Shown here piece after piece: positions 1 through 8,383 of a DNA stretch of 64,000 nt. The DNA is from Arthrobacter sp. TMP15. Lineage in GTDB: Bacteria > Actinomycetota > Actinomycetes > Actinomycetales > Micrococcaceae. Location: contig NZ_CP154262.1 of assembly GCF_039529835.1 (NCBI RefSeq), positions 1,674,001 through 1,738,000 of the forward strand. The letters run 5' to 3'. Each line of letters starts with the position of its first letter. Position 1 is the first letter of the stretch. The position numbers were made by a program, and so were the translations under genes. Under the pieces are notes generated by a model. The model was not told the DNA's origin and searched no databases. It saw nothing but the letters and a program-made list of their open reading frames with translations.

Positions 1-29
1 TGCGCCCACATCTCAGGCCGCCGCAAATC

Positions 30-59
30 CAGTGAATTCAGGGAACTCAGTGAATTCAG
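30..59. repeat. 12-bp direct repeat CAGTGAATTCAG, two copies
   Basis: CAGTGAATTCAG occurs at 30-41 and again at 48-59, 18 bp apart start to start. Each copy holds the palindrome GAATTC. No function can be assigned. Confidence 0.6.
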
Positions 60-332
60 AGGGTACAGGGCTGGCGGATAGAGAGTAGTCCTCACACCCA
101 TCCGGTGTCCATCAAACCTCAAGATGCTGGATCTGGAAGTGGTGGCCGCGTCACGGCCTGGGCGTAAGACCCAGGAAGTGAAACTGTTTGGGCCAGCCCC
201 GCTAGTCAACCATTTGGCATCGACACGGCGGTCCAAGTGACCCAATGTGGAAGGGCTGGTCTGTGACCATGACAGGAAGGCTCATACGACCTCTAGCTGT
301 GAACGCAGCCAACGCTCTGGCCGCAGTCGACA

Positions 333-374
333 ATCCACATCCCACATTCCACATTCCACAGTCCACAGTCCACA
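333..374. repeat. Heptamer tandem repeat, six units
   Basis: Six successive 7-bp units fit the pattern NTCCACA: ATCCACA, TCCCACA, TTCCACA twice, GTCCACA twice. The paired identical units suggest stepwise slippage duplication. No gene covers it. TCCACA resembles part of a DnaA box (TTATCCACA), but the TTA half is missing, so an origin is not claimed. Confidence 0.7.
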
Positions 375-1122
375 GCGAAGCATGACGGGAACCTGTGGCG
401 CATTGTCTCCCCGGGACAAATTCGGTAGTGACGCCCTAGCGCAAAGGGAGCATTGGGGGACATAAATCCTCTCAAGTGAACGTCCCAGCCGTAAGCTTTG
501 ACTCGCTTAAACCGATGGAGAAATTGTCGGGTTTGCATTTGCCGGACCGGCTATCGGCGCCGGTGTTTGCGAAGAATAATCCTCATGCCCTCGCATTTTA
601 TCAACGAGATCACTTTCATTTTTATGGTGCCTCAAAGAATGCTCCGGACAGTCCGAATATCCTATAAGTTTGACTCGTTCGCAATCTGTGCCTTCAGTGA
701 TACTCCAGGTTCTCAGCCGATCGTTGGTGGTGTTCTAAACTTTCAATCATGATGGCATCAAGCTGGGTTGAAGTGCAGTTGGCTTATGAGCAAGCTGCAG
801 ACTAGCTCGTGCGTTCACGCCATCCGAGAATTGGGTCAGAAGTTCTCCATCTTCCTGCCTGCGGTATGAGGACAGCATAGGGCTACTCACGCCGACAGAA
901 GTTAGTGCAAACGGGTAGCGATCGCCCGGACGCGGTAGTGGACACGGTTGTGAGGGTAGTTGGTCAGCTCACTGGGAGCCACACTACGGATCCTTAAGAC
1001 TTTTCCGGGGGACTGGTGAGGTCGGAGCAACCCGGTACAAACAATCAGTTCCAGAGAATCGCAAACTCTTATCAGGGCGCTGGTGGACTTCTCGTCCTCG
1101 TGGCTTAGGTGAGGGCTCTTGC

Positions 1123-1746
1123 TCACCAGGACGCAAGTTTGGTTGTGGTGCTTAGTGGGCCACGGCCGGCTAGCCATGCCATTAAGGAGTGGCGCTCAGA
1201 AGAAGATTCCAACCGATCCGGAACAGTGGCAAGCAACACTGGCAGGTCCCAAGCTACGTATTCCTGGGGCCAGTCCAGAGGTGAATAGCCAAGCCCGAGG
1301 TCAACATGGTGCATCTCCACTTCGCGCAACCTGTGCGCGGGACATCCAGCAACGCCGTAGTCTCCTCCACCCAGAAAATTGTCGTTTGGCCACCCCGCCA
1401 GGCTGCATTTGGCAAGGGTCTGCTCGAGTGCGGACATGCTGGCATGAAGGTCGGTGATGATCTCAACAGCGGAACGCGTGGCCCCTTGTTCTATTTCGTG
1501 ACGGCGTTGCTGTTCACCGTCCTGGTACTTCGGTACATCTTCTCCCGCCAATGCACCTGCTAAACGGCGGGCATGTGCGTCGGCATTGCGGGCCAGATGG
1601 GTTAGTACATGGCCCACGCTCCAATCCGGGAGGAGACTCGCTGAACGAATGTCTTTTTCGGTTAGGTGTGCCACACGGGATGCCAATCTTGCCTGTGCGT
1701 CGAGGCAGAGTTGGGTGGCAGTTTCCGGATCCGTTTCAAGGTTCAT
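1123..1746 (-). CDS. Maleylpyruvate isomerase family mycothiol-dependent enzyme
   Basis: This is a 207-residue protein of the DinB-like MDMPI_N fold. Members are mycothiol-dependent isomerases or transferases; the true substrate is usually unknown. The N-terminal four-helix domain has DWSVGHVLTHLARNADAH at residues 41-58, where H50 matches the metal-binding histidine, and REVEMHHVDLG near 141-151, where the Glu and His spaced by four match the other ligands. The C-terminal part is short. The ATG at 1746 is chosen because the domain begins right after it; in-frame GTG and TTG codons up to 1800 are alternatives and no upstream binding site is strong. It stands alone between gene-poor stretches. 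The family is clear, the reaction is not. Confidence 0.8.
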   Translation of the reverse strand: MNLETDPETATQLCLDAQARLASRVAHLTEKDIRSASLLPDWSVGHVLTHLARNADAHARRLAGALAGEDVPKYQDGEQQRRHEIEQGATRSAVEIITDLHASMSALEQTLAKCSLAGWPNDNFLGGGDYGVAGCPAHRLREVEMHHVDLGLGYSPLDWPQEYVAWDLPVLLATVPDRLESSSERHSLMAWLAGRGPLSTTTKLASW

Positions 1747-1800
1747 AAGTACATCAGTCACTTTCACTTGATTCTTGCAGGCTATCTCCATTCCCCCCAA

Positions 1801-2442
1801 GGGCGTTCAGGACTCGGCGCTCCAAACCTTGACCCTCGAAGACTGGCAGCTCTTGCTAATCCCAGATACCCATCCTAGGAGTGATCCTGGAGTCAAAACC
1901 AACTGACTGTATGCGGTCATCCTCGACGTCCTTCCTTCGTTACCAGTCAACACGTGGGTGCGACCATCGGTGTCCTAGAGACGAAAATCAGTAGTCTGGG
2001 TCAGTTCTACCTGAGATAAATCCCGATCTAAATAACCAAGTCTTATAGCTGTTGGTTCGGGGTTGCCAGCATCAAGGCAGCGGTGCACTAGCGAGAGACC
2101 TGCTTTCTGCGCCACCAGGGCTGAGGAGAGGATTCGTTCAAGCAAATACGCCACGATCGGGAGGCCAATCGATTTTATCTCGCCTGTTCCATGGCGAGAA
2201 GCGAGAGTTCAGTGGTCAAAAACTTGACCTTGCGCTTCGTACGCGAAGCGATATCCGAGATTACAATACGCCCCAAGGCTAATCGAGTAACCGCCCTACC
2301 CAATGATCTGGAAGTCTCCGGGTTTCCTGCCTATCCATGCCCCAAGTTCGTCTCGATCCCACGATCTGAGCTGGCGATTCAGCATTGTGTGTCATCTGCC
2401 GGGCTGCACTGTGCCGAATGCTCGCAAACATGTGTCCAGAGT
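1801..2442. other. Intergenic DNA, probably eroded coding sequence
   Basis: About 640 bases lie between the mycothiol-dependent enzyme and the GNAT remnant. Short open frames (2052-2282 and 2191-2463, plus strand) match nothing I know and have no convincing binding site. Because a GNAT gene start sits at 2529 on the minus strand and runs into a stop at 2443, part of this DNA may be the decayed rest of that gene, but I could not follow its frame. Confidence 0.4.
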
Positions 2443-2529
2443 CTAAGGGTCACTACGGATTAAGTGCTCTCCTTCGGCGTCCTCGTTCCCCAGGCGTTCA
2501 AGGACAAGACGCTTTGTCTGCAGGGTCAT
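2443..2529 (-). pseudogene. 5' remnant of a GNAT acetyltransferase gene
   Basis: A strong ribosome binding site (AGGAGG) stands before ATG at 2529. The first 28 codons read MTLQTKRLVLERLGNEDAEG followed by EHLIRSDP and then TAG. The pattern T-x-R-L-V-L-x-x-L, a few residues, then D/E-D-A, is the typical N-terminus of RimJ/RimL-type acetyltransferases, which are about 170 residues long. The frame stops here and no matching continuation (motif A, the GxGxG-like loop) was found further on in any frame, so the gene is inactive. It lies just downstream of the intact GNAT gene at 2559-2984 on the same strand. Confidence 0.55.
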
Positions 2530-2558
2530 CAAGACATCCTCCTGAGTTGCTGGTTGAA

Positions 2559-2984
2559 CTATCTAAAATGAACAAAAACGCGCACTGCGTTCGGAATGAC
2601 ATTTGAGCCTTCAACCATTCCGAGTGATTGGTAGAAAGCACGTTGCTTCGGCTCATCGTCGGTGATCAGCACCGTTTGCCGTACGTGGTGGTATCTCTGT
2701 TGGACGTGGTCTATCAGCGCACGGCCAACGCCGGTATTTTGGAACTCCGGGCGAACCAAAATATCTTGCAGATAGCAGATTGTTGAGTCGTCAGAAATTG
2801 CCCGAGCAAGACCTATCAATTGACCCGTGCCGTTGTGCGCTGTAACAACGAATGATGAGTTGCTGATGGCCCTAAAAAGCAGGTCTGGATCATTTGTATA
2901 CGCAATCCACCCCACAGAGTCATATAAAGAGAGAATTTCGTGGTTTGCCACTTCTGCAGAGGTCAAGACGTTGAACGCAGCCAT
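2559..2984 (-). CDS. GNAT family N-acetyltransferase
   Basis: This 141-residue protein has the whole GNAT core. Motif A, DILVRPEFQNTGVGRALIDH, spans residues 74-93 and holds the acetyl-CoA pyrophosphate loop Q-N-T-G-V-G. FYQSLGM at 117-123 is the usual motif B. The N-terminal LYDSVGWIAYT (20-30) marks the small GNAT subgroup whose members begin with a conserved SVGW element. The acceptor substrate is unknown. Start: ATG at 2984 with TTAGGGA just upstream. The neighbour upstream is the PadR/membrane protein pair, with a 58-base gap, so it may share readthrough but has no functional tie visible. Confidence 0.85.
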   Translation of the reverse strand: MAAFNVLTSAEVANHEILSLYDSVGWIAYTNDPDLLFRAISNSSFVVTAHNGTGQLIGLARAISDDSTICYLQDILVRPEFQNTGVGRALIDHVQQRYHHVRQTVLITDDEPKQRAFYQSLGMVEGSNVIPNAVRVFVHFR

Positions 2985-3042
2985 TCCCTAAGTCTTACAC
3001 GCAAACTTTAGAGCCGAAATCCCGCCAAGAGCTTGGGATGTT

Positions 3043-4413
3043 TCAGGATGGATAGACCATAGGTAAGTTTGGTTGCTGCATTAGTTTTGAGCGTTTATCC
3101 AATGACCAGATAAACAGGGCCGCAGCTCCCAGTGGGGCGATGAAGGCTGCCATCGTCACGATGAAGATTCCAATGGCTGAAGCAGCTAAAGCCAGTGCTA
3201 CTGTCACACCAAACCGGAATGAGCCCCGGCCCGGGAGCAGGCGTCCACTAGGTAGCGCAAGCGCAGTGCCCAAGAGTAGCGCCGAAGCGAGGGTCAAGGG
3301 CCATTGCATCAAATGGTCCGCCCCCAGCGCCTGGGCAGCCGATTCTAGGACCAGGCTCCCACAACAGGTCAGTGTGGCGGCTAGGAAAGGCGCGCCATAA
3401 CGCTGGAAAAGAGTCAATCCGTAAGCAATAACAATTGGAATCGCCGCCAAGGCCCCTGCCGCCAAACCTAGATTCATGGCATGTGTGGAATCGCGGGCAA
3501 CAGGGGAGATGAGACTGCCTGTGAGCGCGAACACTACGCAGCCTGCTCCAAGAATCAGCGACACACCTGCCCATACACTAATTGTTAGGTACCCACGACG
3601 AGTCAGCCTCGGGTTCAAAATCGTTGCTTGATCTTTGCCCAGTATCGGACTGTACTGACGCTTTGATGCCGTCCGAACGGACGGGTCACCTCGCAGGGCC
3701 ATGACAAGGAGAGTGGTGGCACTCATAACTCCGATTATTTGGCCCGCGTGTATGAGTATTCCCACGACAGGAACAGCTATCGCCGCCAAAAGGCTGGGCA
3801 ACAGCACACGGATTGCTGCTATGCGAATTTTTGGCAGTACCGAACTGGCCGGTGCAACAAGAGCGAACGTTCCAGCGATCCATGCCAGTCCCAAAAAGAT
3901 CAGTGTCGAGGATCCAAACCAGCCAGAACCCAGGCCGGCATCCGCTTCATCAAACCCTACTGAGAAGCTCGCTGCCGAAAAAGCCGTAAACGCACAGGCA
4001 GGTATGGCACTGACAGCAGTTAACAGGGCAGCCGGGGCGGAGAGTTGCCCACTCCGGTGCAGGAGTACGACGGCGGAGAGGGCAAGTGCCAGCGGGGCAG
4101 CAAAAAAAGCTAGCGCGTAGTAAGTACTCTCTGCGCCTGTGAGCACTATCGCGTTGCTGAGTAGGAGCCAACCTGCAATCAAATAGGCGAATAACGCTGC
4201 GCCTGCGCTAATTGCCGCCCAACGTCGTGTGGCTCTTGTACTCAATCCGTGAGCCCTGATAGACCAAGCCTCGGAAATCGAGGGACGTGCACTGCCACGT
4301 TCGCTTGCGTGCTGTTCTAGGGTATCGAGCATAATATGCCCGTGATCTTTCCGCCACGCTCTTGAATACCAGCGCAACAGTTGAACGTAAGGACTCTTGC
4401 CGCGGTTGCTCAT
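3043..4413 (-). CDS. Polytopic membrane protein coupled to a PadR regulator
   Basis: A 456-residue protein with a soluble N-terminus containing RWYSRAWRKDHGHIMLDTLE, then roughly ten hydrophobic segments separated by short loops, and a basic C-terminus. The N-terminal pattern (W-Y-x-x-x-W-R-x-x-H-G-x-x-M-L-x-T-L) is the short segment that precedes the membrane part in many actinobacterial proteins encoded next to PadR regulators. Transport substrate and mechanism cannot be read. The start is ATG at 4413, which overlaps the PadR stop as TGATG, so translation is coupled; an in-frame ATG at 4428 inside padR is the alternative. PadR probably represses this pair. Confidence 0.7.
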   Translation of the reverse strand: MSNRGKSPYVQLLRWYSRAWRKDHGHIMLDTLEQHASERGSARPSISEAWSIRAHGLSTRATRRWAAISAGAALFAYLIAGWLLLSNAIVLTGAESTYYALAFFAAPLALALSAVVLLHRSGQLSAPAALLTAVSAIPACAFTAFSAASFSVGFDEADAGLGSGWFGSSTLIFLGLAWIAGTFALVAPASSVLPKIRIAAIRVLLPSLLAAIAVPVVGILIHAGQIIGVMSATTLLVMALRGDPSVRTASKRQYSPILGKDQATILNPRLTRRGYLTISVWAGVSLILGAGCVVFALTGSLISPVARDSTHAMNLGLAAGALAAIPIVIAYGLTLFQRYGAPFLAATLTCCGSLVLESAAQALGADHLMQWPLTLASALLLGTALALPSGRLLPGRGSFRFGVTVALALAASAIGIFIVTMAAFIAPLGAAALFIWSLDKRSKLMQQPNLPMVYPS

Positions 4414-4769
4414 CAGAGATGCGCCCATGACATTGTCGCCACCGCGGGTCTGCCCGGAGCAGGGCGTGGCGTTAGTAGACGACTTTGTGCGGCCAGAACC
4501 CTTGCCGCGAGCCGCTCGGTTTCTAGAATGAGTGCTTGATGCCCATCTTCGGTCAATTCGTAGTAGCGGCGTGCTCGGCCATCAACAGTTTCTTCACCTG
4601 CACGACGAAGACGTCCATCTCGCTCCAACCGTTCGAGCGTGGCATAGAGTGTGGTCACTCGTAGCGAGACGGTTCCCGCCGTTAGCGCTTCAACATCGCG
4701 CAGGATGCCATATCCGTGTTGTCTGCCACCAGCAAGGGCTGCGAGAATCCAAAACATTACTTCAGTCAT
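4413..4769 (-). CDS. PadR family transcriptional regulator
   Basis: This 118-residue protein is a short PadR repressor: an N-terminal winged helix starting at MTEVMFWILAALAGGRQHGYG, with the family signature H-G-Y-G-I, the recognition stretch V-S-L-R-V-T-T-L-Y-A-T-L-E-R-L near 35-49, and the wing G-R-A-R-R-Y-Y-E-L-T-E-D-G near 65-77. PadR proteins bind DNA as dimers and respond to small hydrophobic compounds or stress. ATG at 4769 is preferred over upstream in-frame codons because a -10-like TATATT lies seven bases before it, which suggests a leaderless mRNA. The downstream membrane protein gene overlaps its stop codon. Confidence 0.88.
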   Translation of the reverse strand: MTEVMFWILAALAGGRQHGYGILRDVEALTAGTVSLRVTTLYATLERLERDGRLRRAGEETVDGRARRYYELTEDGHQALILETERLAARVLAAQSRLLTPRPAPGRPAVATMSWAHL

Positions 4770-4776
4770 ATCAGCC

Positions 4777-4782
4777 AATATA
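4777..4782 (-). promoter_or_regulatory. Predicted -10 box of a leaderless padR transcript
   Basis: On the minus strand TATATT ends seven bases before the padR ATG at 4769, so transcription would begin at or next to the start codon. No Shine-Dalgarno sequence is present. A TTGAGG lies about 20 bases upstream as a weak -35. Confidence 0.45.
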
Positions 4783-4916
4783 ACCACAGTGGGAGTATCT
4801 AACCTCAAGGTGCGCCCTTGAGCCGTAGTCTCTCACAAGTCACTAACTGGCAGATACTGGCCCAGCGTCAGAACCTGGCTCAGACTGCGCGTGGAACCCC
4901 GGGATTTGGACATCGT

Positions 4917-5945
4917 TTATCTCGCAATCGACTTGGGGATGATCTCGCTGAGATCAAGAATCACATTGCCGCGATGGGCACTGCGCATAAGTGTCATGAG
5001 GCCTTCCGGACCGGCAGTTAGGCCGCCCGAAATTCTTGTGTGGGGAAAACTAAAGTCACCGTCGGCGAGCCACTGGGCGTAGTGCGTGGTCCAAGCATGA
5101 ATCTGTTCCGGTGTGTGGTAGGTGCTGAACGGACGAATATGCAACTGTTTGCGAATCCCCGTCATGATGTCGAAGCGTGGGCGCTGATCCGTCCCATCCT
5201 TGGAGAATTGTTCGGAGAGAGTCCCGCACAGCGCGAAGCGGGCATTTTGGCCGGCATGTCTGATCGCCATCTCAAACTGTGCGCCACCAACGGTGTCAAA
5301 GAAGACGCTGAAGCCTTGGGGGAACTGCTCGCCGAGCCATTCCTCAATTCCGGCATTTTTATAGTTGAAGGCCGAATCAAAACCAAGTTCGTCCACGAGC
5401 CAAGTTACTTTTTCGTCAGAACCAGCTGTGCCAACCACGCGCTGGGCTCCACGTTTCCGTGCAATCTGCCCCGCAAGTGATCCGACACCACCAGCAGCCC
5501 CGGTAATGAATACGGTGTCATTGTTTCCGACTTCTGCAATATTCACCATGCCGTGATAAGCCGTGGGCCCCTGACTGAGCAAAACTTCTGGATTGGGAAA
5601 CTGAGCGCTTGAAACTGGAAAAAGCGTATCCTGATCAGCCACAAAACGTGTTCTCTACCCGGCCATGCTTTGGACTATGTCACCTGGGACGAAGCGTTGA
5701 CTTTTACTTTGCTCTACAACGCCTACGGCACCTCCCCATAGGGGCTCACCAAGACAGTAAGGAGGCATGGGGAGGTCATTTCCTCGCATCAGATCTGCCA
5801 TGACCGATGTCAACGCCATGGCAGTGTTTCTAACTAATACCGTTCCATCAGAGAGCTCAGGTAACTCCACTACTTCGAGGGCGAAGTCTTCAGGCCTGAT
5901 TTGCTGGTTCGGACGGTTGGCAAGACTGATTTGTGTCGTCTTCAT
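4917..5945 (-). pseudogene. NADP-dependent oxidoreductase (CurA-like), in-frame TAG
   Basis: The full reading frame, 5945 to 4917, encodes about 342 residues of the zinc-free medium-chain reductase family (CurA / 2-alkenal reductase type), but a TAG at 5657-5655 interrupts it after residue 96. Before the stop: MKTTQISLANRP, a GroES-like fold with LGEPLWGGAVGVVEQS. After the stop, in the same frame: the Rossmann domain with FITGAAGGVGSLAGQIARKRG, and a normal C-terminus. Family members usually have a Trp or Tyr plus R-E at this site, so a TGG to TAG change is the simplest lesion. Start: ATG at 5945 with AGAGGAA ahead. Divergent from the WYL regulator, its likely regulator. A sequencing error would restore it. 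Confidence 0.75.
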
Positions 5946-6039
5946 GGTTCCTCTTTGCTGGCTGGTGTAGGGCTTGGAGTAGCCGTATTGCCACGTTAAC
6001 AACAGATGCGGCGCTGAACCGTCCTGGTTTGTTATTAGA

Positions 6040-7062
6040 GTGATGTTCGTGACTGAATATTTGAGGCGAAGTTTTGAGCTACTTGAGGTCCTGCAATCTG
6101 CTGCTGTGCCCGTACCCGCGCGCAGTATTGCGGAACTTCTCGGTGTCAATGAACGCAGTATTCGAAGACATATTTCAGCGTTAAAAGAGGTCGGATTCGG
6201 GATCGACTCTGTTCCCGGTCCGCATGGTGGGTATCAGCTTGGTCCGGGCCGCAGAGTTGCTCCCTTGCTGCCTACTGAGACTGAAGTCGTGGCACTTTTG
6301 GCAGGGTTGTCGTCGTCGGCAGCGATGTCGTTGCAGCCATCTGCCATTGATAGAGACTTGCTCATCACTAAGCTGTCCCGCCTGTTGCCTGCTAAGCATA
6401 AACGGGCTGTAGATGACATTAACAGATATGTTGCCTCATACCAGGCCGCCGTACCCGGCACTTCAGCGACGACCATAAGGGAACTGGCCAAATATTGTCG
6501 GCTTCGTCTACAACTGGAAGTTACCTACAATGCCCGTGGACAGTCGCAGCCTACACAGCTTTATGAGCCACACCAGGTCATCCAAAATGACTACCTTTGG
6601 TATCTGGTTGCTTGGAATCCACACGAGGGCGAGTGGCGAACGCTGCGCATTGATCGTATTGCTGCCTACCTACCTGGTAAGCACCATTTTGTGCCTCGCC
6701 AGCCCCCGGGATCAGACATGGCCCAATACACGGCCAATTCGATTGCCACTGCTCCGTATGCATTCCGTGTTGAGGCTGTGTTCCATGCACCAGCGTCAGA
6801 GGTTGCCACACTTTTCCCGATTGACGCGGTCTTTATCGAGCCACTGGATGAGAACTCGTGCGTTGTTCATACCGGTGCGGACACCTACGAAACTGTTGCC
6901 GTCTACCTTCTGTCCGCGAATCTGCCATTTTTTATTCGCTCACCAGAAGAAATGCGGAAGAAAATGAATGAATCTGCTCACCGCCTACGTGTTGCCGCTA
7001 ACATAGCCACAGTTGATGCTGGTCTACAGGAAACAAGTCGTGGACAGGCTGGTGAGCGATGA
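6040..7062 (+). CDS. WYL-domain transcriptional regulator (YafY type)
   Basis: This 340-residue regulator has an N-terminal winged helix (residues about 5-66, with NERSIRRHISALKEVGFGI and the wing PGPHGGYQL) followed by a WYL domain; the name-giving W-Y-L is at 187-189 in DYLWYLVAWN, and the basic partner motif WRTLRIDRI at 199-207. WYL regulators sense ligands, often nucleotides or nucleic acid, through that domain. The GTG at 6040 is used; ATG at 6043 is nearly equivalent. The gene is divergent from the broken oxidoreductase with 94 bases between them and overlaps the next gene by ATGA, so it may regulate both. Confidence 0.87.
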   Translation: MMFVTEYLRRSFELLEVLQSAAVPVPARSIAELLGVNERSIRRHISALKEVGFGIDSVPGPHGGYQLGPGRRVAPLLPTETEVVALLAGLSSSAAMSLQPSAIDRDLLITKLSRLLPAKHKRAVDDINRYVASYQAAVPGTSATTIRELAKYCRLRLQLEVTYNARGQSQPTQLYEPHQVIQNDYLWYLVAWNPHEGEWRTLRIDRIAAYLPGKHHFVPRQPPGSDMAQYTANSIATAPYAFRVEAVFHAPASEVATLFPIDAVFIEPLDENSCVVHTGADTYETVAVYLLSANLPFFIRSPEEMRKKMNESAHRLRVAANIATVDAGLQETSRGQAGER

Positions 7063-7589
7063 GTAAACATGTTGCCTTCTTCCGGTACGTTAACTTCGGC
7101 AAATTGGGCAGTCCCACAAGTAAGGATTTGGTGGATGCTTTCGGCGGGCCAGATATGGCGAGGAATCACCAGACAAACGGCACTATTATCTTCCACTCCG
7201 ATACGCCTAAGGCGCTCACACGAGCCGCCGTGGCTAAACTCCGAGCCTCCGGGTTCTCGCAGGAAGTGATTGTTAGACCCCTTGGAGATCTAGTGCGCAT
7301 CGTTGCAGAGCAATCAGTAGTGCCAGCTGATGAGGCACTTCACAAAATCATGGTCTCGTTCTTTGACTACTGCCACACTGAACTACCCAGAGAAGTCCCG
7401 TTTCAAAGTACGAACGGTCTCGTTGAAACACGGCGTCTGACGCAGCAATATGCCATTAGTGCCTGCTGGATAAAGAGGAGAACGGTAGGCGATGCAACAG
7501 TGCTGCTGGAACGGGTTCTTGGGGTGCCCGTAACTTCCCGCACCATGGGTACCCTCGAACGTCTCATCAAGAAATACTCCTCGAATTGA
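7059..7589 (+). CDS. DUF1697 family protein
   Basis: A 176-residue protein of the DUF1697 family, recognised by the N-terminal H-V-A-F-F-R-Y-V-N-F-G element, the NGTIIFHSD segment near residues 40-48 (usual N-x-x-x-x-F), and a ferredoxin-like repeat layout. No catalytic role is established for the family. The usual GINVGG is replaced here by YVNFGK and the C-terminal half is divergent, so it may be a specialised branch. The ATG overlaps the WYL regulator's stop (ATGA), which makes translational coupling very likely; the pair probably acts together on the same unknown signal. Confidence 0.75.
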   Translation: MSKHVAFFRYVNFGKLGSPTSKDLVDAFGGPDMARNHQTNGTIIFHSDTPKALTRAAVAKLRASGFSQEVIVRPLGDLVRIVAEQSVVPADEALHKIMVSFFDYCHTELPREVPFQSTNGLVETRRLTQQYAISACWIKRRTVGDATVLLERVLGVPVTSRTMGTLERLIKKYSSN

Positions 7590-7625
7590 CGTCCGGCTTC
7601 GATCATCTTTAGCGCATGTTTGCAG

Positions 7626-8252
7626 CTAAGCGGCCCTGGCCGCTTCTATAAATTCTCTAATAAGCCCGGCATCCTTGACTCCGCGGCTGGATTCCACACC
7701 GCTAGAGACATCCACCCCGCTGGGGCGCAGCGCGTTGGCATATCCTGCCACATTGGCAGGAGTCAGCCCCCCAGCCAGCAGCCAAAAACCTGGCGGCACA
7801 CCGTTCGCGAGCATGTTTGTATCAAAACTCACCCCTGCACCAGGCTCGACGGCGTCCAGCAAGACGCGTTCGGATTCCCACAACTGCCGTTCGCTGGGGC
7901 TTAGAGAGCTGTACGCGTGCGCCGAGAATGCCCGCAAGGTGCGAAAACCCTCCTCACGCAGCCGATGCATGTCTTTCAAGGACTCATCCCCGTGTAATTG
8001 CACAGTTGTCACGGCGGCGCCCTGTGCAGTCCTGAGTACCTCATCGATGGGCTGGTTGCGGAACACCCCCACCGTTTCGACGCCGCACACTGTTTCGACG
8101 CCGCGTCCAAGCTCGGCGGCGAGCGCTGCCGTGATTGTCCGTGGGCTTCCAGGGGCAAAAATAAAACCAATGGCATTGGCGCCTGTGTCCACAGCCGCTG
8201 CAACAGTTTCGGGCGTCTGCAATCCGCAAATCTTTATATACAAGGCTGACAC
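7626..8252 (-). CDS. trpF: Phosphoribosylanthranilate isomerase
   Basis: TrpF converts N-(5'-phosphoribosyl)anthranilate to the carboxyphenylamino-deoxyribulose phosphate in tryptophan synthesis. The 208-residue TIM barrel shows every hallmark: KICGLQTPE (catalytic Cys at residue 9), VQLHGDE, the catalytic Asp in LLDAVEPGAG, LAGGLTPANV and GVDVSSGVESSRGVKD at the C-terminal phosphate site. The start is GTG at 8252 with AGGACA upstream. It stands alone, away from other trp genes, as is common in actinobacteria where trpF is separate from the main operon. No leader peptide or attenuator was seen. Confidence 0.95.
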   Translation of the reverse strand: MSALYIKICGLQTPETVAAAVDTGANAIGFIFAPGSPRTITAALAAELGRGVETVCGVETVGVFRNQPIDEVLRTAQGAAVTTVQLHGDESLKDMHRLREEGFRTLRAFSAHAYSSLSPSERQLWESERVLLDAVEPGAGVSFDTNMLANGVPPGFWLLAGGLTPANVAGYANALRPSGVDVSSGVESSRGVKDAGLIREFIEAARAA

Positions 8253-8383
8253 TGTCCTGACTGGTTCAAAGGGGCCACTCGGGTATGAATTTCGCGAGGG
8301 AGATAACTGCCATGTTAACAGCAGGAACCGCCCTTTGGCTCCTATGGGTCCAAGCTCGGAGATGGTCTAGTGAGCGCAGGCGC

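Larger units (their letters stand above)
1..1122. other. Gene-poor stretch without a recognisable gene
   Basis: No open frame here has both a plausible ribosome binding site and a protein I recognise. The longest frames (for example 902-1177 on the minus strand) read as low-information sequence with no motif. Two small repeats lie inside it: a 12-bp direct repeat near position 30 and a heptamer array near 333. Together with the broken gene at 2443-2529 it looks like an eroded intergenic or accessory boundary. A gene cut by the left window edge cannot be excluded. Confidence 0.5.

Noticed and set aside
333-374. TCCACA array as a cluster of DnaA boxes
   Set aside because: Units lack the TTA of TTATCCACA, there is no AT-rich stretch, and no dnaA, dnaN or gyr gene is near.
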